A stretch of DNA of 64,000 bases from Pseudobdellovibrionaceae bacterium (GCA_019637915.1 JAHBUV010000001.1:2016565-2080564), one strand, 5' to 3'; counted from the stretch's first letter, positions 39,119-47,956 are shown. Translations and numbers: made by a program. Notes: generated by a model from the letters alone, not told the origin.

Positions 39119-39868
39119 ATGACCTCCGCCGAGCGCATCGAATATAGAGGATGGACCATCGAGGTGCAAAGGAAAGCCTTTCGCCGGAGCTTGTCCATCA
39201 CGCTGAAGCCGGGGCGTCCCTTGATGATCAAAACGTCTTTGCTCACGTCGTTCCGCACCATTTGCGAGTTCATCGACAGCCGCGAAGAGTGGATCCGCAA
39301 GCATTTGGGGCGTTTTGACGAGCAGGCGAAGCTTTTGCCGTCAGCCTCGTTGACGGCCGGGGGGCGTTACCCGTTTTTCGGCCGTGAGCTCGAGTTGAAG
39401 CCCGTGCTGACGCCTCTGGAAAAGATCTTCTTTTCGGCGACGGACACGGAGTTGTTGCTGCACGTGCCGGTCACGCGGTGGCGGGCTTTGGGAGAGGATC
39501 TGTCTTTCGCCCACGAAAAGCTGCGCGATTTTTACCGCCGCGAAGCCGGCCGCGATCTGATCGCGCGCGTGGAGCGTTGGGCGAGCCAGACGGGCTTGCG
39601 GCCCACCGGCGTCACCGTGCGCGAAGCGCGGGCCCGTTGGGGGAGCTGCCATCCGCGCGGTTCGATCTCATTGAACTGGCGTTTGGCGGTGTATCGTCCG
39701 GAAGTAATCGATTACGTGGTCGTGCACGAGCTCGCGCATTTGCGTCACATGAACCACTCCCGGCATTTCTGGGAGCTGGTGGAATCGATCCTGCCCGAGG
39801 GGCGGGCCCTGGGCCGCGAGATCCGCGATCAGCACCGCCTCAGCGATTTTTTGGAGAACCGCCGATAA
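39119..39868 (+). CDS. YgjP-like (DUF45) metallopeptidase
   Basis: 249 aa with 'REARARWGSCHPRGSISLNWRL' and the zinc motif 'VVHELAHLRHMNHSRHFW' (HExxH plus distal His), the signature of YgjP/WLM-related M48-like proteins. Some relatives sit with restriction systems, but no such genes are near. Its 3' end overlaps the convergent PAP2 gene by 29 nt. Confidence 0.9.
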   Translation: MTSAERIEYRGWTIEVQRKAFRRSLSITLKPGRPLMIKTSLLTSFRTICEFIDSREEWIRKHLGRFDEQAKLLPSASLTAGGRYPFFGRELELKPVLTPLEKIFFSATDTELLLHVPVTRWRALGEDLSFAHEKLRDFYRREAGRDLIARVERWASQTGLRPTGVTVREARARWGSCHPRGSISLNWRLAVYRPEVIDYVVVHELAHLRHMNHSRHFWELVESILPEGRALGREIRDQHRLSDFLENRR

Positions 39869-40472
39869 GGGGCCGGGGCTTCGGCACTTTTTTCTCGAGC
39901 CAGGCGTAGACCCACAGGGTGCCGAAGAAGCCGACCATGGCGCCGGCGATCACGTCCGACAGATAATGCTGCAGGATCATGACCCGCGTGAAGGAGAGCG
40001 CGGCGGCGAGGCCGAAAAAGATCCAGCGTCCACCCGGCCACAAGAGCACGAGCGCGGTCGCGACCGAAAACAGCACCTGCGTGTGGCCCGAGGGCATCGA
40101 CAGGTAATGCCAGTGATACTGAAAGGGGTGGAACACCAGGTGGTCGCCGGCTTCGCCGACGTGGGGACGTTGGCGGCCGAAGCTCCATTTCAGAATCTGC
40201 AGGATGATTCCGGAACCGAGGAGGCCGGCGAAGAGGTGAACGGCCCAGGATCGCAGATTGTCGTTTTTGCGGACCCAGCGGCTCCAGACATAAATGAGGA
40301 TCGCGAGCCCGAACCAATACTCACCGAGGGCGATGTTGGTGATCGAGCGCGCCGCCAGACGGATGCTTTCGCGGTGGACCTCGTTGAACCACAGCGCCAA
40401 ATCCTGATCAACGAACACGAGGCTCAGGCCGGTCGCCAGCAGTCCGAAAGAAAAAATCAAACCTTTCAACAT
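39840..40472 (-). CDS. PAP2-family membrane phosphatase
   Basis: 210 aa with about six TM helices and the three phosphatase motifs: 'KWSFGRQRP', 'PSGHTQ' and 'SFTRVMILQHYLSDVIAG' (nucleophile His in the last). Acts on lipid phosphates such as undecaprenyl-PP, PGP or lipid A; the substrate cannot be told from sequence. Confidence 0.92.
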   Translation of the reverse strand: MLKGLIFSFGLLATGLSLVFVDQDLALWFNEVHRESIRLAARSITNIALGEYWFGLAILIYVWSRWVRKNDNLRSWAVHLFAGLLGSGIILQILKWSFGRQRPHVGEAGDHLVFHPFQYHWHYLSMPSGHTQVLFSVATALVLLWPGGRWIFFGLAAALSFTRVMILQHYLSDVIAGAMVGFFGTLWVYAWLEKKVPKPRPLIGGSPKNR

Positions 40473-40586
40473 CTTGAAGAAGAGTGCCAGAGCCCGAAGG
40501 CGGTGTCACCTTGCAACCAGCGAAGGACGGCATTGGTCTTGCTGAGGAGGGCTCGTGACTGTTGAAAAAACCTTTTGGGGGACTGA

Positions 40587-41165
40587 ATGACACTGAAAAA
40601 CAAGGCCATGCTTTTCGTTTCGACTCTTTTCTTGGCGGCGAACATCGCCGACGCCCGTCCTGGGGGCCGACCGGGTGGTCCGGGAGGACCGGGTCGTGGC
40701 GGCGGTCATCACGGCGGCGGATACAACCCGCGTCCTCAGCCGCCGCGCGCGCAACCGCCCCGCCCGATTCCGCCGCGGCCGGTGCCTCCTCGTCCGGCTC
40801 CGATGCCGATCCCGCCGCGGTACCCGAATCCGGGGCCTGAGGTCGTCATCCCGGCCAGCGTTTTCCAGCGCGTGGTGGGTCAGGGCGTGATGTTCGACGT
40901 TGGTCGCTACTTCAATCTGTCGGGTTACTATAACTATCGCATCGCCGCGGTGGAGATCCAGGCTCAGCCGAATTTCGGTCAGGCGGGGATCAATGTGATG
41001 GTGAACAGCCAGCCGGCGGGTTCCATCATGGTGGATGCCTATCGTCCTTATCACGTGGTTTATCCGAACAATGCCCGGATCGGGGTGGGAATCACGAACG
41101 TGGTGTTCTTCGTGAGCGGTGATGTGACGATCCAGTCGGTCACCTTGCGTTTGAGCGCGTACTGA
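40587..41165 (+). CDS. exported Gly/Pro/Arg-rich protein
   Basis: 192 aa. Signal peptide, then a low-complexity Gly/His/Arg stretch, a polyproline stretch of repeating P-P-R-P units to about residue 85, and a C-terminal beta-sandwich-like domain ('VEIQAQPNFGQAGINVMVNSQ', 'VVFFVSGDVTIQSVTLRLSAY'). GGGGGAC lies upstream of ATG 40587. Looks like a linker-plus-domain surface or periplasmic protein. Unrecognised family; ends at a terminator. Confidence 0.7.
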   Translation: MTLKNKAMLFVSTLFLAANIADARPGGRPGGPGGPGRGGGHHGGGYNPRPQPPRAQPPRPIPPRPVPPRPAPMPIPPRYPNPGPEVVIPASVFQRVVGQGVMFDVGRYFNLSGYYNYRIAAVEIQAQPNFGQAGINVMVNSQPAGSIMVDAYRPYHVVYPNNARIGVGITNVVFFVSGDVTIQSVTLRLSAY

Positions 41166-41195
41166 GTTGTCCTCTTTGACGCTCCGTTTCGATGC

Positions 41196-41221
41196 AAGCC
41201 GCCTTTCGGGGCGGCTTTTTT
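41196..41221 (+). terminator. intrinsic terminator
   Basis: AAGCCGCC (41196-41203) and GGCGGCTT (41210-41217) form a perfect 8-bp stem with a short loop, followed by T6. Confidence 0.92.
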
Positions 41222-41239
41222 CATGTTCCCATTCCCGGA

Positions 41240-41596
41240 ATGAAGATCCTGTTGAAAAATCAAAACAATGAGGACGCGGGTTTCGCCGAGCGCGAGGCGC
41301 TGCCCTTGAGTTTGCGAGTCAAAAAAGGTTTCCGTTCGGGCGCCCTGTATTGGATCGCCGCGGTCGGTTGCCTGCCGATTCCGCTTTTGCATTTCATTCT
41401 GGTGCCCCTGTTCGTGATTCTGGGCACGGTTCAGGCCTGGTCCTACTGGACGGGGGAAAGCGTGCTTCGCCGCGGGCAGAGTCTTTGCCCCAAGTGCGCC
41501 ACGGCGATGGCTTTCGATGACGTGCCGGAGAAGTGGCCGGTGAAATTGCTCTGTCCCGCCTGCGGTTTTCAGCTGCGATTGCACGAACGGGAATAA
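41240..41596 (+). CDS. small membrane protein with C-terminal zinc ribbon
   Basis: 118 aa. Two TM helices around residues 33-65 ('LYWIAAVGCLPIPLLHFILVPLFVIL') and a C4 zinc ribbon ('LCPKCATAM' ... 'LCPACGFQL') at the cytosolic C-terminus. ATG 41240 follows the terminator; the longer open frame into the terminator is unlikely. Function unknown. Confidence 0.65.
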   Translation: MKILLKNQNNEDAGFAEREALPLSLRVKKGFRSGALYWIAAVGCLPIPLLHFILVPLFVILGTVQAWSYWTGESVLRRGQSLCPKCATAMAFDDVPEKWPVKLLCPACGFQLRLHERE

Positions 41597-41667
41597 GGCG
41601 GCGCTTCCATCTTTTGAGCTTGGCAACTCCGTTCGGCGAGGCGAGGATTTTGCCGAGGAGGGTTTGG

Positions 41668-42735
41668 ATGCAGAATCCGCAGCACGAGTTTCACAAAGTC
41701 TCTGAAAATCCCGCCACTTCCGTTCAGGTTCCCTCGGTCTCCGATTATATGGATTACCGCGTTTACCTGGCTGACTGGTATGCCCATCGCCGCAAGCTCA
41801 GTCAGGGGGAGATCCGCCCCTACGGTTATCAGATGTTCTCGGCCGCCGCGAACATCAAGTCGCCCAATTACCTGAAGATGATCATCGAGGGACGCCGCAA
41901 TCTGTCTGACGACATGATCGGCAAGTTCGGCAAGGCGCTGGGGCTCAACAAGGAGCAGACGGAAGAGTTCCGTTACCTCGTGCACTCGAGTCAGGCGACG
42001 GATCCGGTGGATCGCAACGTCTATTTGAAAAAACTCTCCGAGCTGCGCGTGGAGCGCAAACTCCGTTCGGGCGAGATCGACCGCAAAACCTGGGAGAAGA
42101 TCCCGAATTGGGTTGCGTGGGTGGTTTACGCCATGGTCGATCAGGAGGGCGTGAGCTTTGATCTGCCGACCTTGAAGCGTCTGTTGCGCGGCAAAGCGAC
42201 GGAGCACGAGATCGACGAGTCCCTCAAGGGCCTGCTGGCGAGCGGGGAGCTCAGCCGCAATGACGAGGGCGTGCTGGTGAAGTCGCGCCATCTGATCGAA
42301 TCGCCGGAGGACGTGCCGGTCGCCCTTGTGCGCAAGCTGCAGGCGCAGTTGATGCTCTTGGGTTTGGAGAGCCTGTATCAGGACGCTCCCACGGATCGCG
42401 AGTTCGGCACGCTGACCCTGGCGATGACGAAGGCGGAGTTCGAAGAGGTGAAGTTCAAGCTGCGTCAGCTGCGCAAATCCGTGCACAAGGACAACGCCAT
42501 CGCGCGCGGTCAGGGCAAAGGGGAGCGCGTGTATCAGCTGAACATCCAGCTGTTCCCGGTGTCGAACCGGGCTGCCGGCGTGGAGGAAAAAGCTGTTCCC
42601 GCGGCGCGCGTGGACCTGCGTGATTTGTTCAAATCGGCCTCTTCGGCGGGCTCTTCGGCCTCGGTGGACAGCTTGTTGAAGGATGCTCGACTCGCCGCAG
42701 AATCATTTGTCGACGCGTCAAAAGAAAAGTCGTAG
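41668..42735 (+). CDS. TIGR02147 family protein (putative regulator)
   Basis: 355 aa. 'SVSDYMDYRVYLADWYAHRRK', 'AAANIKSPNYLKMIIEGRRNLSDDMIGKFGKALGLN' (HTH-like) and 'FEEVKFKLRQLRKSVH' match the TIGR02147/DUF4423 family, known almost only from Fibrobacter and Bdellovibrio-like genomes and often regarded as transcription regulators. The C-terminal Ser/Ala-rich tail is extra. ATG 41668 with GAGGAGGG is preferred over upstream starts. Confidence 0.88.
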   Translation: MQNPQHEFHKVSENPATSVQVPSVSDYMDYRVYLADWYAHRRKLSQGEIRPYGYQMFSAAANIKSPNYLKMIIEGRRNLSDDMIGKFGKALGLNKEQTEEFRYLVHSSQATDPVDRNVYLKKLSELRVERKLRSGEIDRKTWEKIPNWVAWVVYAMVDQEGVSFDLPTLKRLLRGKATEHEIDESLKGLLASGELSRNDEGVLVKSRHLIESPEDVPVALVRKLQAQLMLLGLESLYQDAPTDREFGTLTLAMTKAEFEEVKFKLRQLRKSVHKDNAIARGQGKGERVYQLNIQLFPVSNRAAGVEEKAVPAARVDLRDLFKSASSAGSSASVDSLLKDARLAAESFVDASKEKS

Positions 42736-42755
42736 AATGGGGGCTTCTGTCAAAC

Positions 42756-42774
42756 AGGGTCTTTTTGGCCCTGG
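42756..42774 (+). terminator. weak hairpin after the TIGR02147 gene
   Basis: CAGGGTC/GGCCCTG form 7 bp with one G-U around TTTTT. There is no clear 3' T tract, so termination is uncertain. Confidence 0.35.
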
Positions 42775-42789
42775 CAAATTCCATTTTTA

Positions 42790-42830
42790 TGTGGATAACT
42801 CTGTGGAATAGGGGTCTAAACTGTGGATAC
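42790..42830. promoter_or_regulatory. cluster of DnaA-box-like sites upstream of tmRNA
   Basis: TGTGGATAA (42790-42798) is the exact complement of the consensus box TTATCCACA. TGTGGAATA (42802-42810) and TGTGGATAC (42822-42830) are near matches in the same orientation. An AT-richer stretch follows to about 42950. No replication genes are near. The 274-bp gap up to tmRNA otherwise holds only a TTGACA at 42956 without a good -10. Confidence 0.4.
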
Positions 42831-43009
42831 CAGGACCTTTCGAAGAATCCTTCACATTGCCTGTGTTAAGAACTTGTTAAGACCAGAGCTGTTTTGTCCA
42901 CTGGGTAAGTAATCAGTAGGTGTTAAAATACAGAAAAATCCGGCGGACACTTGAATTGACAGACCCCGGGTTCAAGATCGATCTTGGGTAGTTTTTTCGG
43001 ATCCTATGT

Positions 43010-43360
<351 letters not shown>

Positions 43361-43379
43361 ATTTTCTGGACGAAATTTC

Positions 43380-43480
43380 GTCCGCAGTTCGTCCACCAGC
43401 TCAAATAAAAAACGGGCTGGTGGCAAAATCTGCTTGTGCGTCTGATGTTGCTCCGCCTGTTGAGTCGGCGGGAGTCGAAC
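43380..43480. repeat. structured direct repeat A, just downstream of tmRNA
   Basis: About 101 nt matching repeat B at 53027-53126 from GTCCGCAG to GGAGTCGAAC, with shared blocks such as TCTGCTTGTGCGTCTG. It contains a hairpin CCACCAGC/GCTGGTGG (43393-43400 with 43416-43423) and a second imperfect one near 43451-43473. Between tmRNA and the repeat lies a 16-bp palindrome GGACGAAATTTCGTCC (43368-43383). See repeat B for the comparison. Confidence 0.8.
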
Positions 43481-43498
43481 AGAGTCAGACTTCTAGGC

Positions 43499-45988
43499 CT
43501 ACCTAGAAGAGAATCTCTTTCGTAAAATGAAGAGTATCGCGATCGCGGCCGCCACCGTGCCGAATACTTTTAACCAATCCAGGCCGTGCAGGGGCGTTAA
43601 ATGAAGTGGACCTGCCAGCCACTTAACTTGGATGAGCAATACGGAGCAGAGGAGCGATGCGGCCGCGATGATATTCGCCGGTCGAGACTTTCCCTTGGTT
43701 AAAAAAACGGCAAGACCCGCGCTCCAAAGAGCCAGAAGGGCCATTATCTTCGCTCGCCCATGATTGGCGTCAGAGTTTTCCGAAAGACCCGTCACGAAAG
43801 AGGTGATGAGCGCGGTCGTTACGGCCAATCCGACCAGTAAAACAAGTAGAGCATCCCTCTTATCGAAAAAAGAAACTCGCCGCTCGGGCGCACCGTCGTT
43901 CTCGGAAGTGGCTGCCTGCTGGAATGCGAACAGCGCCGTCGGATGAATGATTAACTCTAACCAAACAACGTGCGCCGGAAGATATAGGAGCGGGTAGCCC
44001 AATAGAGGAACAAGAGCCGCCGACAGCACGAATGGAATATGAAACAGCAAAAGATACTCGAAGCTCAAACGGAGATTCGAGAAAAGCTGACGGCCCTCTC
44101 GAATCGCGTTCACGATCGTGCTGAAATTGTCGTCGCTCAAGATTATGGAAGAAACTTCTTTTGCACTCCTCGTCCCTCTGACCCCCATCGCGATCCCAAT
44201 GTCCGCAGCCTTGAGAGCCGGAACATCGTTCACGCCGTCTCCCGTAACGGCGACGATCTCGCCGGATGACTTTAGAGCTTCGACGACCCGAAGTTTTTGA
44301 ATGGGATTGCAGCGCGCAATAACATCCGCACCCCGGAGGAATTCGGGGTTTGCCTTGAGCCAATCCGCCTCAAACTTTTCAGGATCAGCTTCCGCTGAGA
44401 TCACGATGGGCTGCCCACTTCCCAGCCCGACATCTTTTGCGATTGCAGCTGCCGTTTGAGGGTGATCGCCGGTAATCATCAAAACTTTGATTCCATTTTT
44501 CCCGCAATACTCGATCGCAGGGCGAACCTCGGGGCGCGCCGGGTCTTCGAAAGCTAGAAGACCCGCGAACTGAAACCCGGAGTCCGGCTCTTTTCCGTCT
44601 CGCAGCTCAGCTGCCGACACTTCGCGATTTCCGACGGCTAAAAGCTTATGCCCCTCCCGCGCCCAATTCGAAGTTCGGTCTAGCCACTTATTTTTCTCCT
44701 CGCTCGAAAGTGCCGATTTCGACAAGATCGTTTCCGGCGAGCCTTTCATTGCGCAAAATGCGCTGCCTTGATTTTCGTAGAAGGCTGTTTCCCTCTTACG
44801 GTCTTCAGTGAACGGAATCACGCTCGTCCGCAGCGGAATTTTTAGGTCTCTTTCCCCTGATAAGGCAAAAATCGCCTGGTCAACTGGATCAGTGCCTTCA
44901 TGGTTCGATGCCGCGCCAGCGTGGGAAAGGACTTCTGATTCCGAGAATGGGCTAGCCGCATCGACATGGGTTAGTTTGAGCTGGCCAGCCGTAATCGTGC
45001 CAGTTTTATCGGTACAGATTCGAGTGATTCGCCCGATATTCTCGACGGAAACCGCGCGCCGAACTAATGCTCCTCGTTTCGCCAGCCGGTAAACGCCGAC
45101 ACCGAGGAAGAACGAAAAGACGACAGGAAACTCCTCCGGCATTGCGGCCACTGCGAGAGTCGCGGCACTTAGAAGCGCATCCAGCCAACCGTGCCCCTGA
45201 TAAACTCTGATTAAGGCGAGAATCAGGCAGAATGCGGCCGCGGCGTAGATGAGCCTTTTGGTTAACTTCGCGATTGAGTGCTGAAGGGCAGTCCGTTCGT
45301 GAGCGATCGTGGAGACCGACTGCACGATTTCGCCATAGGAGGTATTTTTTCCCGTGAACAAAATGCGGAGGAGTCCGCTTCCAGTAAGGATCCGCGTTCC
45401 GGCAAAGCCCAGCGACTGGGAATCGACGAGTACCTCTTGTGCGGATCGAAAAGCATCGAAAGGAATTGTTCTTTTGGTGATCGGAAACGCTTCTCCCGTC
45501 AGCACCGACTCGTCCACCTGGAGCGAATCTACGCTTTCCCAGAATCCATCCGCAGGTAGAAAATGCTCCTCTGAATTCAGAACAACCAAGTCTCCCGGAA
45601 CGATATCGTGCGAATCAATGCGCAGGCGTTCTCCGTCGCGGATGACCAAAGCATCCGCAGCTAATTGTCCCTTGAGTGAAGCGGTCGATGCCTGCGTTCT
45701 CCAGTGGAGAAATGCATCCATGAAAAGCAATGGAATGGTCGCCAAGAAAAGAATGATCGCCTCTTGGCGATCACCTACAAGAAAGAACGCCGTGCCGATA
45801 CCAATCAGGAACCAGATCATCGGGTCCTTGATAGTATCCACGAAAAGCTCAAGCCATGGGTTGCCGGTGCGTTCAATGATCGCGTTCGCTCCGAAGCGTG
45901 AACGCTGAGAGGTAACCTCAGCAGCGCTCAGGCCGGTGGCTCTGCCATTTAGCCCGCTTAGAGTTTCAAGGGAGATTTTCTTTTTCAC
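43499..45988 (-). CDS. cation-translocating P-type ATPase of unknown specificity
   Basis: 829 aa, type II layout: N-terminal cation-ATPase domain, TM1-4, phosphorylation motif 'ICTDKTGTIT', 'MKGSPET' nucleotide-binding motif, hinge 'TGDGVNDVPALK', then six C-terminal TM helices. Departures: the actuator loop is TGEA instead of TGES, the TM4 motif is 'MPEEFP' instead of PEGLP, and the TM6 region reads 'WLELIIHPTAL', lacking the canonical N-x-x-D Ca-binding pair. So it is neither a standard Ca nor a standard Na/K pump. GTG start overlaps the stop of the LuxR-like regulator gene. Confidence 0.85.
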   Translation of the reverse strand: MKKKISLETLSGLNGRATGLSAAEVTSQRSRFGANAIIERTGNPWLELFVDTIKDPMIWFLIGIGTAFFLVGDRQEAIILFLATIPLLFMDAFLHWRTQASTASLKGQLAADALVIRDGERLRIDSHDIVPGDLVVLNSEEHFLPADGFWESVDSLQVDESVLTGEAFPITKRTIPFDAFRSAQEVLVDSQSLGFAGTRILTGSGLLRILFTGKNTSYGEIVQSVSTIAHERTALQHSIAKLTKRLIYAAAAFCLILALIRVYQGHGWLDALLSAATLAVAAMPEEFPVVFSFFLGVGVYRLAKRGALVRRAVSVENIGRITRICTDKTGTITAGQLKLTHVDAASPFSESEVLSHAGAASNHEGTDPVDQAIFALSGERDLKIPLRTSVIPFTEDRKRETAFYENQGSAFCAMKGSPETILSKSALSSEEKNKWLDRTSNWAREGHKLLAVGNREVSAAELRDGKEPDSGFQFAGLLAFEDPARPEVRPAIEYCGKNGIKVLMITGDHPQTAAAIAKDVGLGSGQPIVISAEADPEKFEADWLKANPEFLRGADVIARCNPIQKLRVVEALKSSGEIVAVTGDGVNDVPALKAADIGIAMGVRGTRSAKEVSSIILSDDNFSTIVNAIREGRQLFSNLRLSFEYLLLFHIPFVLSAALVPLLGYPLLYLPAHVVWLELIIHPTALFAFQQAATSENDGAPERRVSFFDKRDALLVLLVGLAVTTALITSFVTGLSENSDANHGRAKIMALLALWSAGLAVFLTKGKSRPANIIAAASLLCSVLLIQVKWLAGPLHLTPLHGLDWLKVFGTVAAAIAILFILRKRFSSR

Positions 45989-46506
45989 GACTCTCTCTCT
46001 TCGCTAGGACCCAATAGATCTTCCAGGAAAAATGCCGCGAGTTCCGACCGGCCGGATAAGTTCGACTTCTCGTAGATGGCCGTGGACTGCGCCCGCGAGG
46101 TCTTTTCTGATGTCTTTCGGATCTCCGCGATCTCTTTAAGGCTCAATCCTTTCAAGAGAAGAAATGCGACTTCTTTCTCAGACGATGTGAGCTTCCACGA
46201 GACCAGCTGCCTTTCGATTTCTTGGGAGAGGCCTTCAATGTAGACTCTGGCTTGTTGTCGCCACTGTTCGGCCTCTGCTTGGAGGCCGCTCGACTTGAGG
46301 ACTTCCGCAGCCAAGGATCGCTTCAGTGCGAACGAGCCTCGCAGCAGGAAAACGACGCCCGCGAGCGCGGCCAGCGCAACGAACCCTTCCGAAGCCAGAT
46401 GCCACCAAGGAGCGCCCTCACTGGAGTCAGTGATCAAGTCCGTTCCGACAAAGATGGCGGTTCCCGTGAGGATGGCTATTATAACCCAGCGTTCTCGGTT
46501 TTTCAT
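45985..46506 (-). CDS. membrane-anchored LuxR/GerE-type regulator
   Basis: 173 aa. Two TM helices at the N-terminus ('WVIIAILTGTAIFVGTDLI', 'LASEGFVALAALAGVVFLLRG'), a helical linker of ~50 residues, then a LuxR-type HTH: 'LTSSEKEVAFLLLKGLSLKEIAEIRKTSEKTSRAQSTAIYEKSNLSGRSELAAFFLEDLL'-like region, with the recognition helix around TSEKTSRAQ. No receiver or ligand domain is present. It is coupled to the P-type ATPase (GTGA overlap) and follows the cytochrome b561 gene by 12 nt. A frameshifted second copy lies at 55077-55614. Confidence 0.8.
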   Translation of the reverse strand: MKNRERWVIIAILTGTAIFVGTDLITDSSEGAPWWHLASEGFVALAALAGVVFLLRGSFALKRSLAAEVLKSSGLQAEAEQWRQQARVYIEGLSQEIERQLVSWKLTSSEKEVAFLLLKGLSLKEIAEIRKTSEKTSRAQSTAIYEKSNLSGRSELAAFFLEDLLGPSEERES

Positions 46507-46518
46507 GCAGCCACCTTT

Positions 46519-47259
46519 CTAATCGTCGTTATCCTCGTGCTCGGCACCTGCCTTTGTGGTTCCCTGATGGTCCGCGGACTCGCTCTCTCCGAGCTGGAGC
46601 TCTATACCAAAGACACTGGTCGTTGCCTGGGTGGCATCGTAGTTCTTATAGATGTGAAACGCAAATAGGCCAATGATTCCCATCATTCCCATAGCAACCC
46701 ATCGGTGGGAGCTCGCTATCGGTGACGCGCCCTCTTCGTTGTCTTTCTTTCCATTGATCATGCTGAGAGCGATTCCATCTCGGTGACGAAGGCCATGCAG
46801 AACGACGCCCGCAACGTGCCCAACCGCGACAAAAGCGAAGGCGTTTGCCATCAGCTCATGCATGTCTTCAAAAGCCTCTTTTTGACCAGCCGCCATTAAG
46901 TAGCCAGTTATACCTAGCCCAAGCGCGAGACCAAGCATCGTGACCGCCGCCCAGGCTGATGCTGGATTATGCGCGAAGTACATTCGCCCTTTCGTGCTTA
47001 AGATCTCGCGAAAGTACTCGATTAGCCGCAAGGGGTTCAGTGGGAACGATGAAAAGCGGGCGTAACGAGATCCAATTATTCCCCAGATTATGCGAAGTGT
47101 TGTTGCGACGAACAGAATTAGTCCGAGCAGCATGTGCTGAGAAAACCAGGATGATTCGTCATCGATCAGCTTTGCGATCGCAAAGGCAGCGATGAAAAGT
47201 CCAGCAAACAGCCAGTGAAAGAGTCTTGTAGGTAGATCGTAAACTTTTGCTTTGTCCAT
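46519..47259 (-). CDS. cytochrome b561-family membrane protein
   Basis: 246 aa. 'YDLPTRLFHWLFAGLFIAAFAIAK' opens the first TM with a haem-ligand His, 'FSQHMLLGLILFVATTLRIIWG' is TM2, 'MHELMANAFAFVAVGHVAGVVLHGLRHRDGIALSMI' TM4 with two or more His; this is the Ni/Fe-hydrogenase-type cytochrome b pattern. An extra C-terminal TM and an acidic tail ending 'EHEDNDD' are unusual. GGGAGG precedes ATG 47259. Head of the operon with the LuxR-like gene and the P-type ATPase. Confidence 0.87.
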   Translation of the reverse strand: MDKAKVYDLPTRLFHWLFAGLFIAAFAIAKLIDDESSWFSQHMLLGLILFVATTLRIIWGIIGSRYARFSSFPLNPLRLIEYFREILSTKGRMYFAHNPASAWAAVTMLGLALGLGITGYLMAAGQKEAFEDMHELMANAFAFVAVGHVAGVVLHGLRHRDGIALSMINGKKDNEEGASPIASSHRWVAMGMMGIIGLFAFHIYKNYDATQATTSVFGIELQLGESESADHQGTTKAGAEHEDNDD

Positions 47260-47436
47260 GGGGCCTCCCTTTAGATGTCTTAATAATGGGTCTGACCCAT
47301 GGTTTTGGCTATGGGGCAAATGCCCAATGATCAGTAAAAACAATGGCTTAAGGCTTATGCCCAATGGCCAAATCGAGCCTTCGGAAGCATCTTTGGTGAA
47401 AGGGCAACGGTGCCCCAATCAACCAAGGAGTGTTCT

Positions 47437-47697
47437 ATGAGAATCGCAACAATACTGACCGCCCTGCCGCTTTTGCTGAGTGCTCCGGCATTCGCCAAAA
47501 AGTCCTGCACGGATGAGCCCAAATCCAAGTGGATGACTGAGGAGGCCTTCAAGAAGAAGGTCACGGACGAGGGTTATAAGATCAGAAAGTTCAAACAACC
47601 TGGCTCGTGCTACGAAATCTACGGAACTGACAAAGACGGAAACGATGTCGAGATCTATTTCAATCCCGTGGACGGGAGCATCGTGACGAAAAAGTGA
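47437..47697 (+). CDS. exported PepSY-domain protein
   Basis: 86 aa. Signal peptide 'MRIATILTALPLLLSAPAFA', then a single PepSY_2-like domain ('MTEEAFKKKVTDEGYKIRKFKQPGSCYEIYGTDKDGNDVEIYFNP'). Such small PepSY proteins often sit next to cytochrome b genes. Two Cys could form a disulfide. Divergent from the cytochrome b561 operon. A piece of its 3' end is duplicated at 50297. Confidence 0.85.
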   Translation: MRIATILTALPLLLSAPAFAKKSCTDEPKSKWMTEEAFKKKVTDEGYKIRKFKQPGSCYEIYGTDKDGNDVEIYFNPVDGSIVTKK

Positions 47698-47705
47698 AAT
47701 CGAAT

Positions 47706-47727
47706 GCGGGGGGCCGTGGCCCCCCGC
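47706..47727. terminator. GC-rich hairpin after the PepSY gene
   Basis: GCGGGGGGCC and GGCCCCCCGC form a perfect 10-bp inverted repeat separated by GT. There is no T tract, so termination activity is uncertain. Confidence 0.45.
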
Positions 47728-47753
47728 CGCCCATCTCCTGAGGAGCGAGCAGT

Positions 47754-47936
47754 ATGCTGATAGCAATTTTTTTGGGTGTGTTTGGAATCTGGGTAGCTTT
47801 TCTGACCGCGATTCAGGTTTCTCTTGAAGGGGGTTGGAAACGCAAGAGAGGGGGCGAAGCGCCTCGTGTTCAAGTGAACCCCTCTGTTAAGCAGGTCTTC
47901 AGAGATCTTTGGAAGGAGATCTTGAAAGGGGCGTAA
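47754..47936 (+). CDS. small single-TM protein
   Basis: 60 aa: one N-terminal TM ('MLIAIFLGVFGIWVAFLTAI'), then a basic stretch and a cytosolic amphipathic helix ('VKQVFRDLWKEILKG'). GAGGAG lies upstream of ATG 47754. Probably in one transcript with the PepSY gene. It may be a small accessory subunit of the adjacent cytochromes; inference only. Confidence 0.55.
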   Translation: MLIAIFLGVFGIWVAFLTAIQVSLEGGWKRKRGGEAPRVQVNPSVKQVFRDLWKEILKGA

Positions 47937-47956
47937 GGCATCAGGCAAGGCGCCGC

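Noticed and set aside
41533-41667. Extended N-terminus of the TIGR02147 protein
   Set aside because: Overlaps the zinc-ribbon gene; ATG 41668 has a strong ribosome site and begins near the conserved domain.
42956-42984. tmRNA promoter at TTGACA 42956
   Set aside because: A -35 match exists but no acceptable -10 follows at 16-18 bp, so it is not listed as a promoter.
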